64,000 bases of DNA from Bagarius yarrelli (lineage: Eukaryota; Chordata; Actinopteri; Siluriformes; Sisoridae), in contig VCAZ01000147.1 in the NCBI GenBank assembly GCA_005784505.1, positions 717,898 to 781,897 of the forward strand, given 5' to 3'. The notes under the pieces were generated by a model. That model searched no databases. It was given only the letters and a program-made list of their open reading frames with translations, and had not been told where the DNA came from. Positions 36,684 to 47,199 of this stretch are shown in pieces; position 1 is the stretch's first letter, and every line of letters starts with the position of its first letter. A program made the position numbers and the translations under genes.

Positions 36684-37848
36684 GACTCAATCCCAAATAG
36701 ATCAACAAACACTATAATTAAACATTGGACATTAAGGCATTAGCCATAAGGACATAGAGACTTAGCCATGAGGACATTAGACATGAAGATTAGATGAAGA
36801 GCATTGAGACATTAGACATGAAGAGATGAAGGCATTAGACATGAAGGCATAAAGGCATTAGACATGAAGGCATAAAGGCATAAAGGCATAGACTGAAGGC
36901 ATAAAGGCATTAGACATGAAGGCATAAAGGCATTAGACATGAAGGCATAAAGGCATTAGACATGAAGGCATAAAAGGGCATTTAGACTGAAGGCATACAG
37001 GCAAGCATTAGACATGAAGCATGAAGGCATTAGACATTAGGGCATGAAAGGCATGAAGGATTAGGACATGAAGGCATGAAGGCATGAAGGCATAGACATG
37101 AAGCATGATGCAGGCATGAAGGCATTAGACATGAAGAGATGAGGCATTAGAATGAAGAGATGAAGACATTAGACATGAAGAGATGAAGACATTAGACATG
37201 AAGGCATTCATTAAAGGCATTTAGACATGAAGGCATAAAGGCATTGACATGAAGGCATAAAGGCATTAGACATGAAGGCATAAAGGCATTAGACATGAGG
37301 CATAAAGGCATAGAGGCATGACCATGGACATTAGGACATGACAGACATTAGACATGAAGGCATTAGACATGCTGAAGGCATTGACATTGAGGCATCGCCA
37401 CTGTGACTTTATAGCAGAAGATGAACTACATTTCCGGTCATTGATCGAAAAGTTTGATTGATTTGCGCTTTGTGTGTGTTTTATAGAATAGAATCAGATG
37501 TTTGTGCTTCACTGCAGGTGTTTTAAACTAAAAATCCTTCATTTAAAGAGCAGACGGTAGTATTGTAGTATTGTATATTGGTAGTATTGGTAGTATTGTA
37601 GTATCTGGTAGGTGTATTGTAGTATAACGTTATTGCTAGGTGACGTTAGCAACCTTGACAGCCGAAATCGTTTTTCCAGGAATAAAATCAAATAAACACT
37701 TACAGATATAGAAATAAATAAATAAATAGTAAATAAGGGAAAGTAAAAGCTAAAAATAAACTTACCAATTAAGCAGGGACTCATAATTACATTCGACGTT
37801 GTCCTGGCAGACAGGAGGAGGAAAGCGTTGCAGGATGGAGGCAGCCAT
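28350..37848 (-). CDS. mrps27: Mitochondrial small ribosomal subunit protein mS27, with apparent frameshifts
   Basis: PPR-type helical protein of the mitochondrial small ribosomal subunit (family knowledge). Exons: 37848-37766, 36628-36550, 34895-34825, 33418-33360, 33236-33106, 32803-32725, 32628-32513, 30546-30444, 30144-30002, 29266-29114, 28589-28350. The total is about 1,257 nt, or 419 codons, against 414 residues in human. Signatures in order: MAASILQRF start, RRYLLSAAYTDT, LASLMDKTYEKKFPVSSLTI, VDNISSREEVDQAEYYLYK, FRHSPNCWYLR, GMFPDEFTFNILIDSYLKD, VMFQEAFDSSTTQILSLFAL, GAALLLAGLKQENSVGLSAQ, GIHAVFHNMPLMWTPGYLKR, LPQYMARFK, and a Glu/Lys-rich coiled C-terminus. Phases join exactly from exon 6 onward. 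Exons 1, 2 and 5 each break frame when compared with conserved residues. With everything else intact this looks like sequence error rather than a pseudogene, but both are open. Confidence 0.9.
29724..29905 (+). mobile_element. SINE (family B) in mrps27 intron
   Basis: GGGGAAGTGGTAGCAGTGG head, GGATTCGATTCCCAGCACC, AGTTGTATAAAAGAGATAAA, GTCGCTCTGGATAAGGACGT tail. It is one of the better-preserved copies. Confidence 0.88.
30811..31260. mobile_element. Possible DNA-transposon-like repeat in mrps27 intron
   Basis: It starts GCTGCGTTTACATGAAT and contains several short GATTAAA/AATCAGATT inverted motifs and ACATGTAAACATGGCAG. The 'TGCGTTTACATG' terminus is typical of a common fish DNA transposon group. 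The right end was not located with certainty. Confidence 0.35.
31795..32120 (+). mobile_element. LINE 3' tail remnants
   Basis: GGAGACCTGGAGAAACG...TTGAAATGACAATAAAGCTT (about 31813-31885) is a sense-strand LINE tail. A second short one, ATTCATTGTGCAAGGTACGT, lies near 32055-32085 in antisense. Both are intronic in mrps27. Confidence 0.5.
33618..34575 (+). mobile_element. L2-like LINE 3' part, broken, with CT-rich expansion
   Basis: The plus strand begins LHWLPVRHRIDFKILLLTY (33636-33691), the conserved end of the fish L2-type ORF, then in broken frame ALNGLTPQYLSELLV. After a CTCT-rich stretch come GAGCTGCCGGTGATCCAGA, GGTTCCTCTCAAGGTTTCTT and the tail GTAAAAAGCGCCATACAAAT AAATCTAAATTGAA. 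It lies in an mrps27 intron in opposite orientation to the gene. Confidence 0.75.
33948..34125 (+). repeat. CT-rich low-complexity tract
   Basis: About 180 bp dominated by CTCTCT with GCCA interruptions, inside the LINE fragment. Open frames rich in Leu/Ser (plus) or Arg/Glu (minus) here are artefacts. Confidence 0.9.
36103..36256 (-). mobile_element. SINE (family B), antisense, in mrps27 intron
   Basis: Minus strand: AAAGTGGTAGTGCAATAGTT head, ACTTGATTCCCAG, AGTTTGTATAAAA, GTTGCTCTGGATACGGACGT and CTGCCAAATGC tail. Confidence 0.8.
36339..36450. repeat. About 21-bp tandem repeat, five copies
   Basis: Units of the form CGGCCTACCGTTCTAGCAAA with unit-to-unit length changes of one to a few bases at the GGCC and AAAC runs. 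It lies in mrps27 intron 2, 100 bp from exon 2. Confidence 0.88.
36633..36680 (+). repeat. (CA)n microsatellite in the mrps27 intron 1 acceptor region
   Basis: About 46 bp of CA with one CC interruption. On the minus strand this GT/TG tract stands just upstream of the acceptor of exon 36628-36550. Confidence 0.95.
36735..37400. repeat. Minisatellite built on GACATGAAGGCATaaAGGCATTA
   Basis: About 660 bp of short imperfect units (roughly 11-24 bp: ATTAGACATGAAGG, CATAAAGGC, CATGAAGG). There is no long open frame because unit lengths vary by single bases. It fills most of mrps27 intron 1. Confidence 0.92.
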
Positions 37849-38500
37849 ATTTGGATTGTACCATTTCAACAGTAATGTGTAGGGGGAGGTATGCTGTTAT
37901 ATATTATATTTTACAAGCTTTTGTTGTGTGTACAATTTATTTTGTTATCGTTTAGCATTTCAATGGAATAGTCAGAAAACGTATTTCTTTAAATATGTGG
38001 AGAATTACGAATACTTTTATTTTTTTATAATTCAAAAGTTAAATATATTACATTTGGTCAGCAGAGGGCGCAGTTAGCTCGCAACTGTGACCAGTGGCAT
38101 CAAAAAAATTTTTTATTATGGTGTCACCAACACGACTAATATTAAAGCTTTTTATAGTTTTTACAATTTATAAATTTTTTAAAAGATAATTATTAATTAA
38201 AACTGAATTATTTTATATTAATATAATACACAAGACGCGCAAGCTAGCAATTTAACATCGTTGATATTGAGTTAAATAAATCTCAATAATAATTCACGCA
38301 AAGACACAATTTATTATGACATTCCAAACTGGTGTTTATTATTAAACCTTAATTTCCGTTCTAATAAAATCAGACTGTGCCAAAGGTGTGCAAAGCTGAG
38401 CTACTTGTCATGCGCTTCCGCCAGTTTGTGATTGGATTGGTTGAATGTTGATCTCACATCTGATTGGCAGAGAAGGATCGTAGTGTTAGGAGAGTTTATA
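37849..38500. other. Upstream flank of mrps27
   Basis: A likely promoter region for mrps27 without a recognisable core element. GTCAGCAGAGGGCGCAGT (38056-38073) resembles a CTCF-type core (AGNGGGCGC), which is only a motif resemblance. The rest is AT-rich. Confidence 0.35.
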
Positions 38501-38502
38501 CA

Positions 38503-38760
38503 TATATATAGTTCTGAGTTCCATTCCCCTGCAGGGCTCTTTCTTTGTGGAGTTTGCATGTTCTCCCTGTGCTTGTGTGTGGTTTACTCGGGTTCTCCAG
38601 TTTTCCTCCCACAGTCCAAAAAACATGTATGTTAGATTGATTGGTGATTCTAAATTGCCCCATAGGAGTGAGTGTGTGCGTGGCCCTGTGATGGACTGGT
38701 GACCTGTCCAGGGTGTCCCCCTCCTGCCTTTCTAACCTTTAGAGACAGCTGGGAACACTT
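38503..38760 (+). mobile_element. SINE (family A)
   Basis: CTGAGTTCCATTCCCCTGCA, GTGGAGTTTGCATGTTCTCC, ACATGTATGTTAGATTGATT, AGGAGTGAGTGTGTG, GACTGGTGACCTGTCCAGGG. The 5' head is missing. Confidence 0.8.
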
Positions 38761-39175
38761 GTAACTTTGGTGGTGCTTCCCTAGTAAAACAGTTAAACAG
38801 TTAAACAGTTGTTACAACTACTACAACTTCTGCTGCTACATATGCCACTCTTGAGCTGTCAGTGATCCAGACCCCCTCTCCACTATGGACCTGTCTGACT
38901 CTTTCTGGTGGTGACCCTTTCTTCGGTTGATGATATTTCACATTGTCATGGTGACTAAGGACACTTCCAGCTGTTTCTCTATTTCACGCTAGCTGTTTAT
39001 CACCAAAATGAGGAAGGGTTCTCTGTTAAGTCTGGTTTCTCTCAAGGTTTCTACCTATTACCATTTCAGGGAGTTTTTTCTTTTTCTGTTTCATTCACAT
39101 TTTATAATGATTTTTGATTGTATAAAGCCGATTCGAGACCATTTTAATAAATAAAATTGAATTAAAATGAGTGAA
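38761..39175 (+). mobile_element. L2-like LINE 3' tail
   Basis: Same family as 33618-34575: GAGCTGTCAGTGATCCAGAC, GGTTTCTCTCAAGGTTTCTA, then GTATAAAGCCGATTCGAGAC and AATAAATAAAATTGAATT. It directly follows a family A SINE. Confidence 0.65.
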
Positions 39176-39430
39176 ATGTGCACATAAAAACAGTCCAAAT
39201 GTATTTTAGTGATGTATTAGTAAAAGGTTTACTGTAATACGTTTAAACTGTGGTTACAGGTCTGCTTCTTATCTGTGTTTGTGAAGCCTCTCATGTATCT
39301 TCCCACTCATGTAGCAGAAGTGGAACTAGTAGAAGGGGGGAAAAAAAACAACGGTGGTTTTATTTTCCACTCTGTAACACCTTTCTGATAATGAAGACAG
39401 TTACAGATTCTCTTTTGTCCTGACTCATCC

Positions 39431-39613
39431 AGAGGTTTCACTTCAGCAGACCCGAGTCGCAGTACCTGATTCTGCGGTGCTGCCTGCTTCCCGTAGGTCT
39501 TGGGACTGAAACATTGAGGTGGATGGAAGGGACGATGAGGATATGAGTACTTCCTTTCAGGTTTACAGTTTCACAAAGAAACACCAACCGATAGGAGTGT
39601 GAGTGAAGGGCCT
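39431..39613 (-). other. Unassigned candidate exon
   Basis: Minus strand: GTATTTTTCAG acceptor at 39614-39624, then an open stretch (ALHSHSYRLVFLCETVNLKG, IHLNVSVPRPTG) down to a TGA near 39439. An in-frame GTACTG at about 39468 could serve as a donor. Base content is less AT-rich than the flanks. It lies between mrps27 and znf366, where human has PTCD2, but the peptide does not look like PTCD2 and the strand is opposite to that gene's expected direction. Confidence 0.2.
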
Positions 39614-40620
39614 GAAAAATACATACAAAAAGGATAGAGTGTTTAAAAAAAAACTGGCATGAGACGAGATCTGTATAACGATACATAAAAAAATAACATA
39701 AAATATTTTGAACTCAGTTGCACCTCTATAAGAACCCCAATCTTACTGAAAATACTTTTTATCAGCTTCTGGAGGATGACTGTGGTAAATTGCTTGTTGA
39801 ACCACAATAATATTAGTAAGTTTACATGCTGCTGTTGGCTAAGCAGATGTGGGGTGCAGTCAATGTTCCAGTACCATCCCAGAGGTGCTCATAAGATAAA
39901 AGCTCTGTGTGAAACATTCAAGTTCATCTATTTTTTCATCCAGCTATAGGAAGCGCTGTGCACAGAGGCATTGTTATGCTAGAACAGTGTTTGTGTCTGT
40001 TGGTATATGAAGCAAAATGTTATACTAGAGCATGTTAAAAAAATCCCCAGACAACAATGTGATTGTATGTTTATGATAACAGTTTGGGGTTTTCACACTT
40101 ATAGATGTGCTGGTAAGGTTTCCACGATTTTTTGCCTATAGTGTAGTGTAAATGTTAGGACGGATTTAAGTTTAGATTAGATTAAATTAGATTCTACTTT
40201 ATTGTCATTGTGCAAGGTACATGTACAGAGTCAATGAAATGCAGTTTAAGCTTAAACTGTAGGGGTGGAAGGGGATTCTTGTGTTTTGGTTACAGCAAAT
40301 GATGTCGTCTTCATGATAACTTTCTTTTGCCCAAAGTGTTTATTCGGGCTTTGCTAAATTTTTTATACTGTGTTGCGAAAGAGAAAAACACAAAAAAAAG
40401 TTGGATTTTTGAAATGGCTTCTTAGTAATTAACAATATTTGCAACAAATTTCTTCCTTTCTAATGTTTCCGTGATACTGCAAAACTTGTTTTGGGTGGTA
40501 GATGCAATCATGCTCTGGCCCACCACTTCCTCTTTTCCTTGCTGGTTCAATAGAAATGTATCTGCATGTTGAGGTATAGTCTTAGTCTACCTACATGCCT
40601 TCAAGCGTCACTATGCATAT

Positions 40621-40772
40621 TTACATTTCTGGCATTCGGCACACACTCTTATCCTGGGCAACGTACATATTTAACTTATTTATAAAACAGAACAAATGGG
40701 GCTCAGGGGGCCCAGCAGTGCTAACTTGGTGTTGCTCTTTTGTTTAGCAGTCTATTACCTTAACCACTGTGC
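40621..40772 (-). mobile_element. SINE (family B), antisense, degraded
   Basis: TTTACATTTCTGGCATTCGG, then TTATCCTGGGCAACGTACAT and CCTTAACCACTGTGCTCT in the expected antisense order. The B-box region is disrupted. Confidence 0.6.
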
Positions 40773-40896
40773 TCTCTGTTATCTGTGGTCGATGTAGCTA
40801 CATGTACAAATCACTAAATGTATAAATAGATAAAGAGAAAATGCATTTGACAAATAATTCGATTCAAAGTCAACAGAAATCCATGCAGTCTTTTGG

Positions 40897-41218
40897 ACCA
40901 TTCATTTATTCATCTTCTATACCCGCTTATTCCCTAATTCGGGGTCACAGGGATCTGCTGGAGTCTATCCCAGCCGTCTCTGAAAGGCGAAAGGCAGGAG
41001 GGGGACACCCAGGACAGGTCGCCAGTCCATCACAGGGCCACACACACACTTACACTCACTCCTATGGGCAGTTCAAATTAGAATCACCAATCAATCTAAC
41101 ATACAATGTTTTTGGGCTGTGGAAGGAAACCGGAGAAGCCGGAGTAAACACACATGCAAACTCCACACAGAAAGACCCCTGCCCAGGAATTGAATCACTA
41201 AGCCACCAGGCTGTCCAT
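40897..41218 (-). mobile_element. SINE (family A), antisense, near full length
   Basis: Plus-strand order: CATTTATTCATCTTCTATAC tail, CGGGGTCACAGGGATCTGCT, GGACAGGTCGCCAGTCCATC, CTCCTATGGGCAGTT, TTTTTGGGCTGTGGAAGGAA, CAAACTCCACACAGAAAGAC, and a head ending CACTAAGCCACCAGG. Confidence 0.85.
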
Positions 41219-41279
41219 TCTGTTGGACCAACGATGGACGAATGATGATGATCTTGCAAAAGCAAGTGTTACAATTATC

Positions 41280-42044
41280 TTTAAAAAAAAAAAAACCCAT
41301 AAGTTAAGATTATTATAAACAAAGGCAGATACATATTACAGAAATGTGATCTAAACCTCCCACAGAGTTCAGACTATAGGCGTGTTTGATCAGCTGACAT
41401 GATGCATTCTAACATGTTTCTTGGAACTATTGTTATTTTTATAATATCAAAAATTAAAAAAACTTTGTTGTTTTGTTCTTTGTATGATTTACATGAGAAA
41501 TTAAGCAGTTATCATCGTTATTACAACTAAATTACACAATTTATGTCTTTTTGTTTTATACTGAAGTGCAGTGAGGAGGTAGGATAAGTGTATAAAAATG
41601 ATAGCATAGCTGCACAGGTTTTAAAAAAAATGATTTATTAGTTATAAATACAAATTAAAGTTGTTTTTTTAACTTGAGGTAAAGTTCTCACCTCACAACA
41701 AAAACACAATCCAATCACAAGATCTTATTTTCAGAATTATTTACATGTTTAAAAATTTATTAAATGTAAAATTAATTTATCAATAATTTGTGAAATCACA
41801 TTTATTATAAAAGTTAAATCTTTTTCTTGCAACATATACACCAGGTTAAAGCATGCAGACTGTTAATGATTATCTATTAAGAAACATTTAAGGAACATTT
41901 TATTAATTACATTAAATAATATGCTGTTTTTATTATTAAATGAATTCCTGCTACAATACTACTGGACAATATTACTAATTCACAGATTTATTTCATTTTC
42001 TTTACTTTCCCAAGAAACATTTTTAAAAGATTTTGTAAAAGATT
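41280..42044. other. Downstream flank of znf366
   Basis: AT-rich sequence holding the znf366 3' UTR. Several minus-strand AATAAA/ATTAAA candidates exist (for example near 41755-41790), so the true poly(A) site cannot be picked. Confidence 0.4.
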
Positions 42045-45000
42045 TTATTCACAGCTTAATTTTCTATTCCGGGATGTTTGGCTGCAGTAGAGCTCCCCAT
42101 CCGAGACTGAGCCTTGCTGACTGTCGTGTATGCATTGGAGCTTCTCTTTTCTCAAGTTGAAGTGCTTTTCACTCTTCCTCTCCTCTTCTTCATGGCTCAT
42201 CCCATCCTCTTCTCCTTCTTCCTCTTCATAATCTGCCTGTTTGGCTCCTCCCAGTCCTGTCTGGTAACGATCGGGGCTGTACTGGCTCATCCTGTACAGG
42301 CTGTCCTCATCTTCCTCACGACTCTCACCATCTGACTGAGAAAGACGGAATTTGAAATGGTTCTTCTGGGAGAGATCAAAAGGCTTGTCCTGACTGAAGC
42401 GAGACAGGAGACGAAGTGGGCTGGAAAGACATAAACTTCCTCTGCGTCTAAATACTTCAAAGAAAAGACAATATTGGATGCATTGTTAATAATATTTTGA
42501 ATTTTGCAATTAAAATATAGGTTTAATATGACCCAAAGTATGAGTGGCAGGATTCTCTACCTCGGACATCTAGTCCTCTGTCCATGATGCCATGTTTGAC
42601 CTTCATGTGGCGAGTCAGGTTCCCTTTAAGCGTGAACTTGCTCGGACAGTACAGACATTTAAAAGGCTTGCTGTCTGAGTGCAAGTGCATGTGGCCCATT
42701 AAATTATGCATTCTGTTGAACTCCTTCCCGCAGAGCTGAAAAAAAAGAATATAAACATTCAGACTGTAGATAAATTACATTTTATAGAAACAATAGAAAC
42801 GACTCTGTTATTCGTTCATTATAAATTTGAAAGTAGGGAAAGTGTAGGGGTTAAGGTGTAGTGGTTAGCCTGATACTAAAAAGACCGGGGTTTGATTCCC
42901 AGCAAAACAAGCCACCACTGCTGGGCCCCTGAGCAAAGCCCTCAGCCCCAATTGCTCAGTTGCATGAAAAAAAAGATCAAATGTTAGTCCCTTTGGATAA
43001 GGGCGTCTGCCAAATGCTGTAAATAAAAATTTACAAGACCACCCAAAAAATCTAGCTGCTATTTTCTCAATTTAGGTTACAAAGTAGAATTTGAGAAAAC
43101 ATTGCAGTAAATTCAGCTGTTATTATACACGCATAGAGATGAGAGTAATCATGAATGAGTGAACAGTGCAGAAAGAGGAAGAGGCCAGAAAAGAGGGCCA
43201 AAAGCCTACTAGGAAGGGCACTCCTGTGCTGTCCTTCCTCTACATTATTTTTTTCATTAGGGTGGGCCTTTCCTTCAGGAGGAGAGAGGGACTGTAAACT
43301 GTCCAAAAGGACCGTGAGAAAACAGGAAGTGCTCCCAAGCACAAGAGAAAGCGAGTTGAAATCTATTTGCAGAACCTTTTCTCGAGGGACAAGCGCACTA
43401 TTGTTACAGAGGCAGTTTGTGAGAAGATATCCTTCCTATGGACAAGGAGACATAAGGTTGCCAAAAAAACGAAGATATCTGGTCATCGCCTCAAGCCTTC
43501 CATCTCAGCCTAATGTCACAGGCATTTCAAAACAGCAATGACCCCCAAAAGTGCCTGTTCAAAGAATGGCAAGAATTTTATATTCTGCACATGTCCATTT
43601 GCTTGCATCTTATTAAAAATGACAGGTAACAATTGAAGGTAGAGATTTACCCAAATTAAAATGTATTCAGTTTTAGTCACTTTAGAAAGTGGTGGCTTAG
43701 TGGTTAGAATTTTAGACTGAAACCAGAAAGGCTGGGCTTCGATTCCCAGCACCACCAAGCCACCACTGTGGGCCACTGAGCCCTTAACCCATAATTGCTT
43801 AGTTGTATAAAGAGATAAGTGAGGAAGTCACTCTGGATAATGATGTCTGCCAAATGACGTAAATGTAATTATTGGTGAGATACAGCCTCATCCTAAAAGT
43901 AGAAATTTTGCCCGACCTCGACTAATTTTTTAAATTTCCGTTCAGGTTTGCATTAAAAAACCACACTTTAAGTTTGATTATGTTAGCGTAATGGAAGTCA
44001 TGCTGCCACTCACCTTGCATTTGTAAGGCTTGATGTCTGAATGGACAATCATGTGAGCCTTGAGTGTCTGCTTCTGGACAAAGCTCTTGTAACATAGGTG
44101 GCACTGGTAGGCTCGAATGTTGGTGTGGATCAAAATGTGGCGTTTCATGTTAGCCAAAAGGGTGAACTCACGGCCACAGATTCGGCACTTATGCTCCTTT
44201 ACTCCCTGAAAAACATTAAGGTTACCTTAGAAAAAGAGAGACAGGATATTTTGAAGGCCCTAATTGGTCAAGCTTCTAAGACGTTATAATAAATGTCATT
44301 AATATCTGAATTCAATAATAGTAATATACAACTTTTCAATATATATGTCCAAAAATATTTACCTTGTGGGTCAGGGTGTGCTGCTTGAGGTGGTGAGACT
44401 GCACAAATTCCATACCACACTCACTACAGATGAACGGTCGTATGTCCTTGTGCTTCATTGCATGGTTTTGCAGCTGACTTGGGTACTGAAATCTCTTTCC
44501 ACACTCGCTGCAGTTGTACTGCGCTGGTCCACGGTGGACTGTCAGATGCCGTTTTAGCTGTGCAAGTGTTGGAAAGTCGAGGCCACATTCCACACACACA
44601 TTTTCTTGACCCCTCTCATGCTTAAGCTCATGGGCCTTAAGCTCACTGGGGTAGGCAAAGCCTCGAGCACACACACTGCAACTGTATGGCTTAATGTCAC
44701 TATGTTGCATCATGTGTCTCTTCAGGTGACTCGTTTGTGTGAATGCCTTGTGGCACACCTGGCACTTATGAGGACGGGCACCTTGGTGGGTAAGCATGTG
44801 TGTGTGCAGGTGGCTCAGTTGCTTGAAAAGCTTTCCACAAAGTCCACATCCATGTGGTTTGATTCCACTGTGGCCCAGGATGTGGGTGACAAGGTTGTAT
44901 TTAGAAGTGTAGGACTTCTCACACATGCGGCACTTCCAGCGCTTCTGGTCACCTCCTACGTCCACATAGTAGCTGTCGTCTATGTGGATGTTGAGGCCAA

Positions 45001-45415
45001 GCTTCTCAGCACTGCTCAGCCTAGCTCTGGAGTTGTCTGTGCTTCTTCTGTAGTATCTTGGCACCTCACGTTGGTAATAGGAATTAGGAGGATGGTGCAT
45101 GACTGGGCCTGGCATCAGGAATGGGAAAGGGACTAAGCCTGGACGGAGAGAGGGGAAGTATGTAGTTGGAGGGTGCAGTAGAAGAGGTGATGAAGGCCAT
45201 ATTGGCGTGGGTTTTACTGTTTCTTGTTTGACCTGTACTGTGTTGCATCTACCCACAGCTCCATGAAACTGAAGCTTGTTAAGGTCAATCATCCCTGGGA
45301 AAAAATTTGTTTCAGTAGGTACAGGTGGAGCAATAGGATAGGGAAGATAGGTAAGGTCAACTGTTCTAATAAGGGAATCATTTGCCCTTTTTGGCTCGTA
45401 ATCATTGGGGTCCAT
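42045..45415 (-). CDS. znf366: Zinc finger protein 366 (DC-SCRIPT), four coding exons
   Basis: Nuclear C2H2 protein; the mammalian protein is a corepressor acting with nuclear receptors and CtBP (family knowledge). Exons: 45415-44363, 44205-44014, 42735-42561, 42454-42045, phases consistent, about 609 residues. Residues 1-150 are Pro-rich with VKQETVKPTPIWP, then the conserved lead-in IDDSYYVDVGGDQKRWKC. Eleven C2H2 fingers follow: seven in exon 1, two complete in exon 2, one split across exons 2-3 (CKLCGKEFNRMHNLMGHMHLH) and the last in exon 3 (CLYCPSKFTLKGNLTRHMKVK). The C-terminal exon has the CtBP-binding-type motif PFDLSQK and an acidic stretch (YEEEEGEEDG). The MDPNDYEPK start is the first ATG after an upstream in-frame stop (near 45480). 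The frame stays open for about 20 codons before it, so a longer N-terminus through another exon is possible. Human ZNF366 is 744 residues, with a longer N-terminus. Confidence 0.95.
42832..43030 (+). mobile_element. SINE (family B) in znf366 intron
   Basis: GGTTAAGGTGTAGTGGTTAG head, GGGGTTTGATTCCCAGC, CTGAGCAAAGCCCTCAGCCC, and tail GTCCCTTTGGATAAGGGCGT CTGCCAAATGCTG. Confidence 0.85.
43684..43868 (+). mobile_element. SINE (family B) in znf366 intron
   Basis: AAGTGGTGGCTTAGTGGTTA head, TTCGATTCCCAGCACCACCA, TTGTATAAAGAGATAAGTGA, tail GTCACTCTGGATAATGATGT CTGCCAAATGACG. It lies 650 bp from the preceding copy, in the same intron and orientation. Confidence 0.85.
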
Positions 45416-47190
45416 ATTGAAAGGGTTAAGTAGCTGGTCTGCTAATAAAAGAACCTCAAAGGTAGAAAGATGCCGTGGCTATGGGTCTCAGTTTAGATCC
45501 AGTTGGATTCTTTATTTTACAATAGCTAATGGATTTGTCCATCACGTGCCTGGAAAGACGAACAACAAAAATCATTCCTGCAATTGTAAATTTATTGATG
45601 TTGGCATGGAGATCAGATTCACTGTAAAAGATATTGACATGCGACAGAATATAATGAGAATGATGTAATATTCCTCACCAGTATTCAAGCAGGAAGTGTA
45701 CACAGATTATTATATTATATATATATTTTTTTTGTCATATTTTCACAGTTTACTTTGGCACAGCAAACCTTTTTTTAGGTGAAATCTCAATACACTGATA
45801 CACTGCGTCTCTTCAACAGGCTGTAAAAAAAAGCCTTTGGCTAACATTGATAAATAGAGGGAACGTGAAAAGGGAAGATTTACTATAAGAGAGAAAAAAC
45901 GGAACTACAACAGTTCTTCTTCACGTTGGTATTTTGGGTTTCTGCCACTGTCATAACTCTAAACATAAATTCCCAACAATAATATATATAACCAATTGTA
46001 CAATGAATTCAGATTTAAAAATGTCCCTATTTAACAAGACTAATCTAAAGAAAACCTTATACACGTTTCTCAATAGGTGTCGATGTCAACATGTATTGTT
46101 TAAAGTTATGTTTAGTATTTATTAAATCTGGACAGGGTTTAATAAATCTGACCTAAAGAAATAACATTTAATAAGATTGTCTGAAACACATACATATACA
46201 TACACTGCATAGTCACACAATATAAGCAACAACTCACAACTCCTAAACCCACATAAACACCTGTAAAATCTAAATGGACTCACTTCAGATGACCGTAAGG
46301 GCTGTAAGCTGACAGTCCCTGGTGGGTTCAGGTAATAAAATCAAGCTCCTCCTCGCTTAGTGCCCCTTGATTAAATACTACCTTCGCTTCTGCCTGTGTG
46401 TGAGTGTATCGGTGCTTACCTGTCGCCTGCGCCGTGATCTGGACAATGAGCCTCTAACATAGCAGACAGCATTTGAAGTGACTTAAGAAAGAGAACAGGA
46501 ACAATCACTTTGTTCCCATTTTTCAGATGAGTACCTTCGGAGAGAAGGAAGGAAGGGAGGGGAGAGGAAGTCAACAAGCCTGTGCCTTCCTGTTGAAAAA
46601 TAAGGAAACATAAGATAGACATCTTTATTCCTCTTCAAACTTTTACACTTGTGCAACTCAGAAACTACCGAATGTGCTGTTTATTTACAGACGCATAGAT
46701 TTCGAGCTGCTCGTCATAAGAATGTTGTACACACTTTAAACAAACTTTAAATACAGCAAGCAATGTCCTCCGAGTGCAGAGGGGATCACTATTCTGTCAC
46801 ATGTCTGCTTTAATTGGAATGAAGGACATAACAGGGTTTCAGAATTAAAGCTGAACTTGGTACACGGTTATCACAATACAATATTATGTTCAATACCGTC
46901 TCTCCTTCTAAGCGTGTTTAATTCTGTGCTCGACAATTTTTTTACAGCATAGTTAACATCTACAGATCTAAATGTTATGCTTTTGTTTTGTTTTTACCAA
47001 AAATCTGTATTCCTGCTAAAATAAAGTCAATTTTTTTAAAGAAAGTATTACATGGGGTTTAGGAGTGTCTAACTTATGGCCAGGTTTTCATTTAACCTTT
47101 GAACTGCAGATAAGCTTTAAGTTAATTTTGCCTATTTTTAATCAATTTGTACCTGTAAATAATTGCATGCATGTAAAAAAAAAGATGTGT
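45416..47190. other. Upstream flank of znf366
   Basis: Probably holds znf366 5' untranslated exon(s) and promoter. A stretch at about 46270-46570 is less AT-rich (GGTGCTTACCTGTCGCCTGC, GGAAGGAAGGGAGGGGAGAG), but no exon can be fixed. No coding gene recognised. Confidence 0.35.
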
Positions 47191-47199
47191 GTGTACAGT

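Noticed and set aside
28350..37848. mrps27 as a retro-copied or fully dead pseudogene
   Set aside because: It has eleven introns in positions consistent with a normal gene, and eight of eleven exons are intact, so retrocopy is excluded and general decay is unlikely.
37849..42044. PTCD2 gene between mrps27 and znf366
   Set aside because: No PPR-like coding sequence was recognised on either strand. The only exon-like stretch (39431-39613, minus) does not resemble it.
44606..45136. 176-codon plus-strand open frame
   Set aside because: It is the antisense shadow of the znf366 zinc-finger exon. Its regular His/Val/Leu pattern mirrors the finger repeats.
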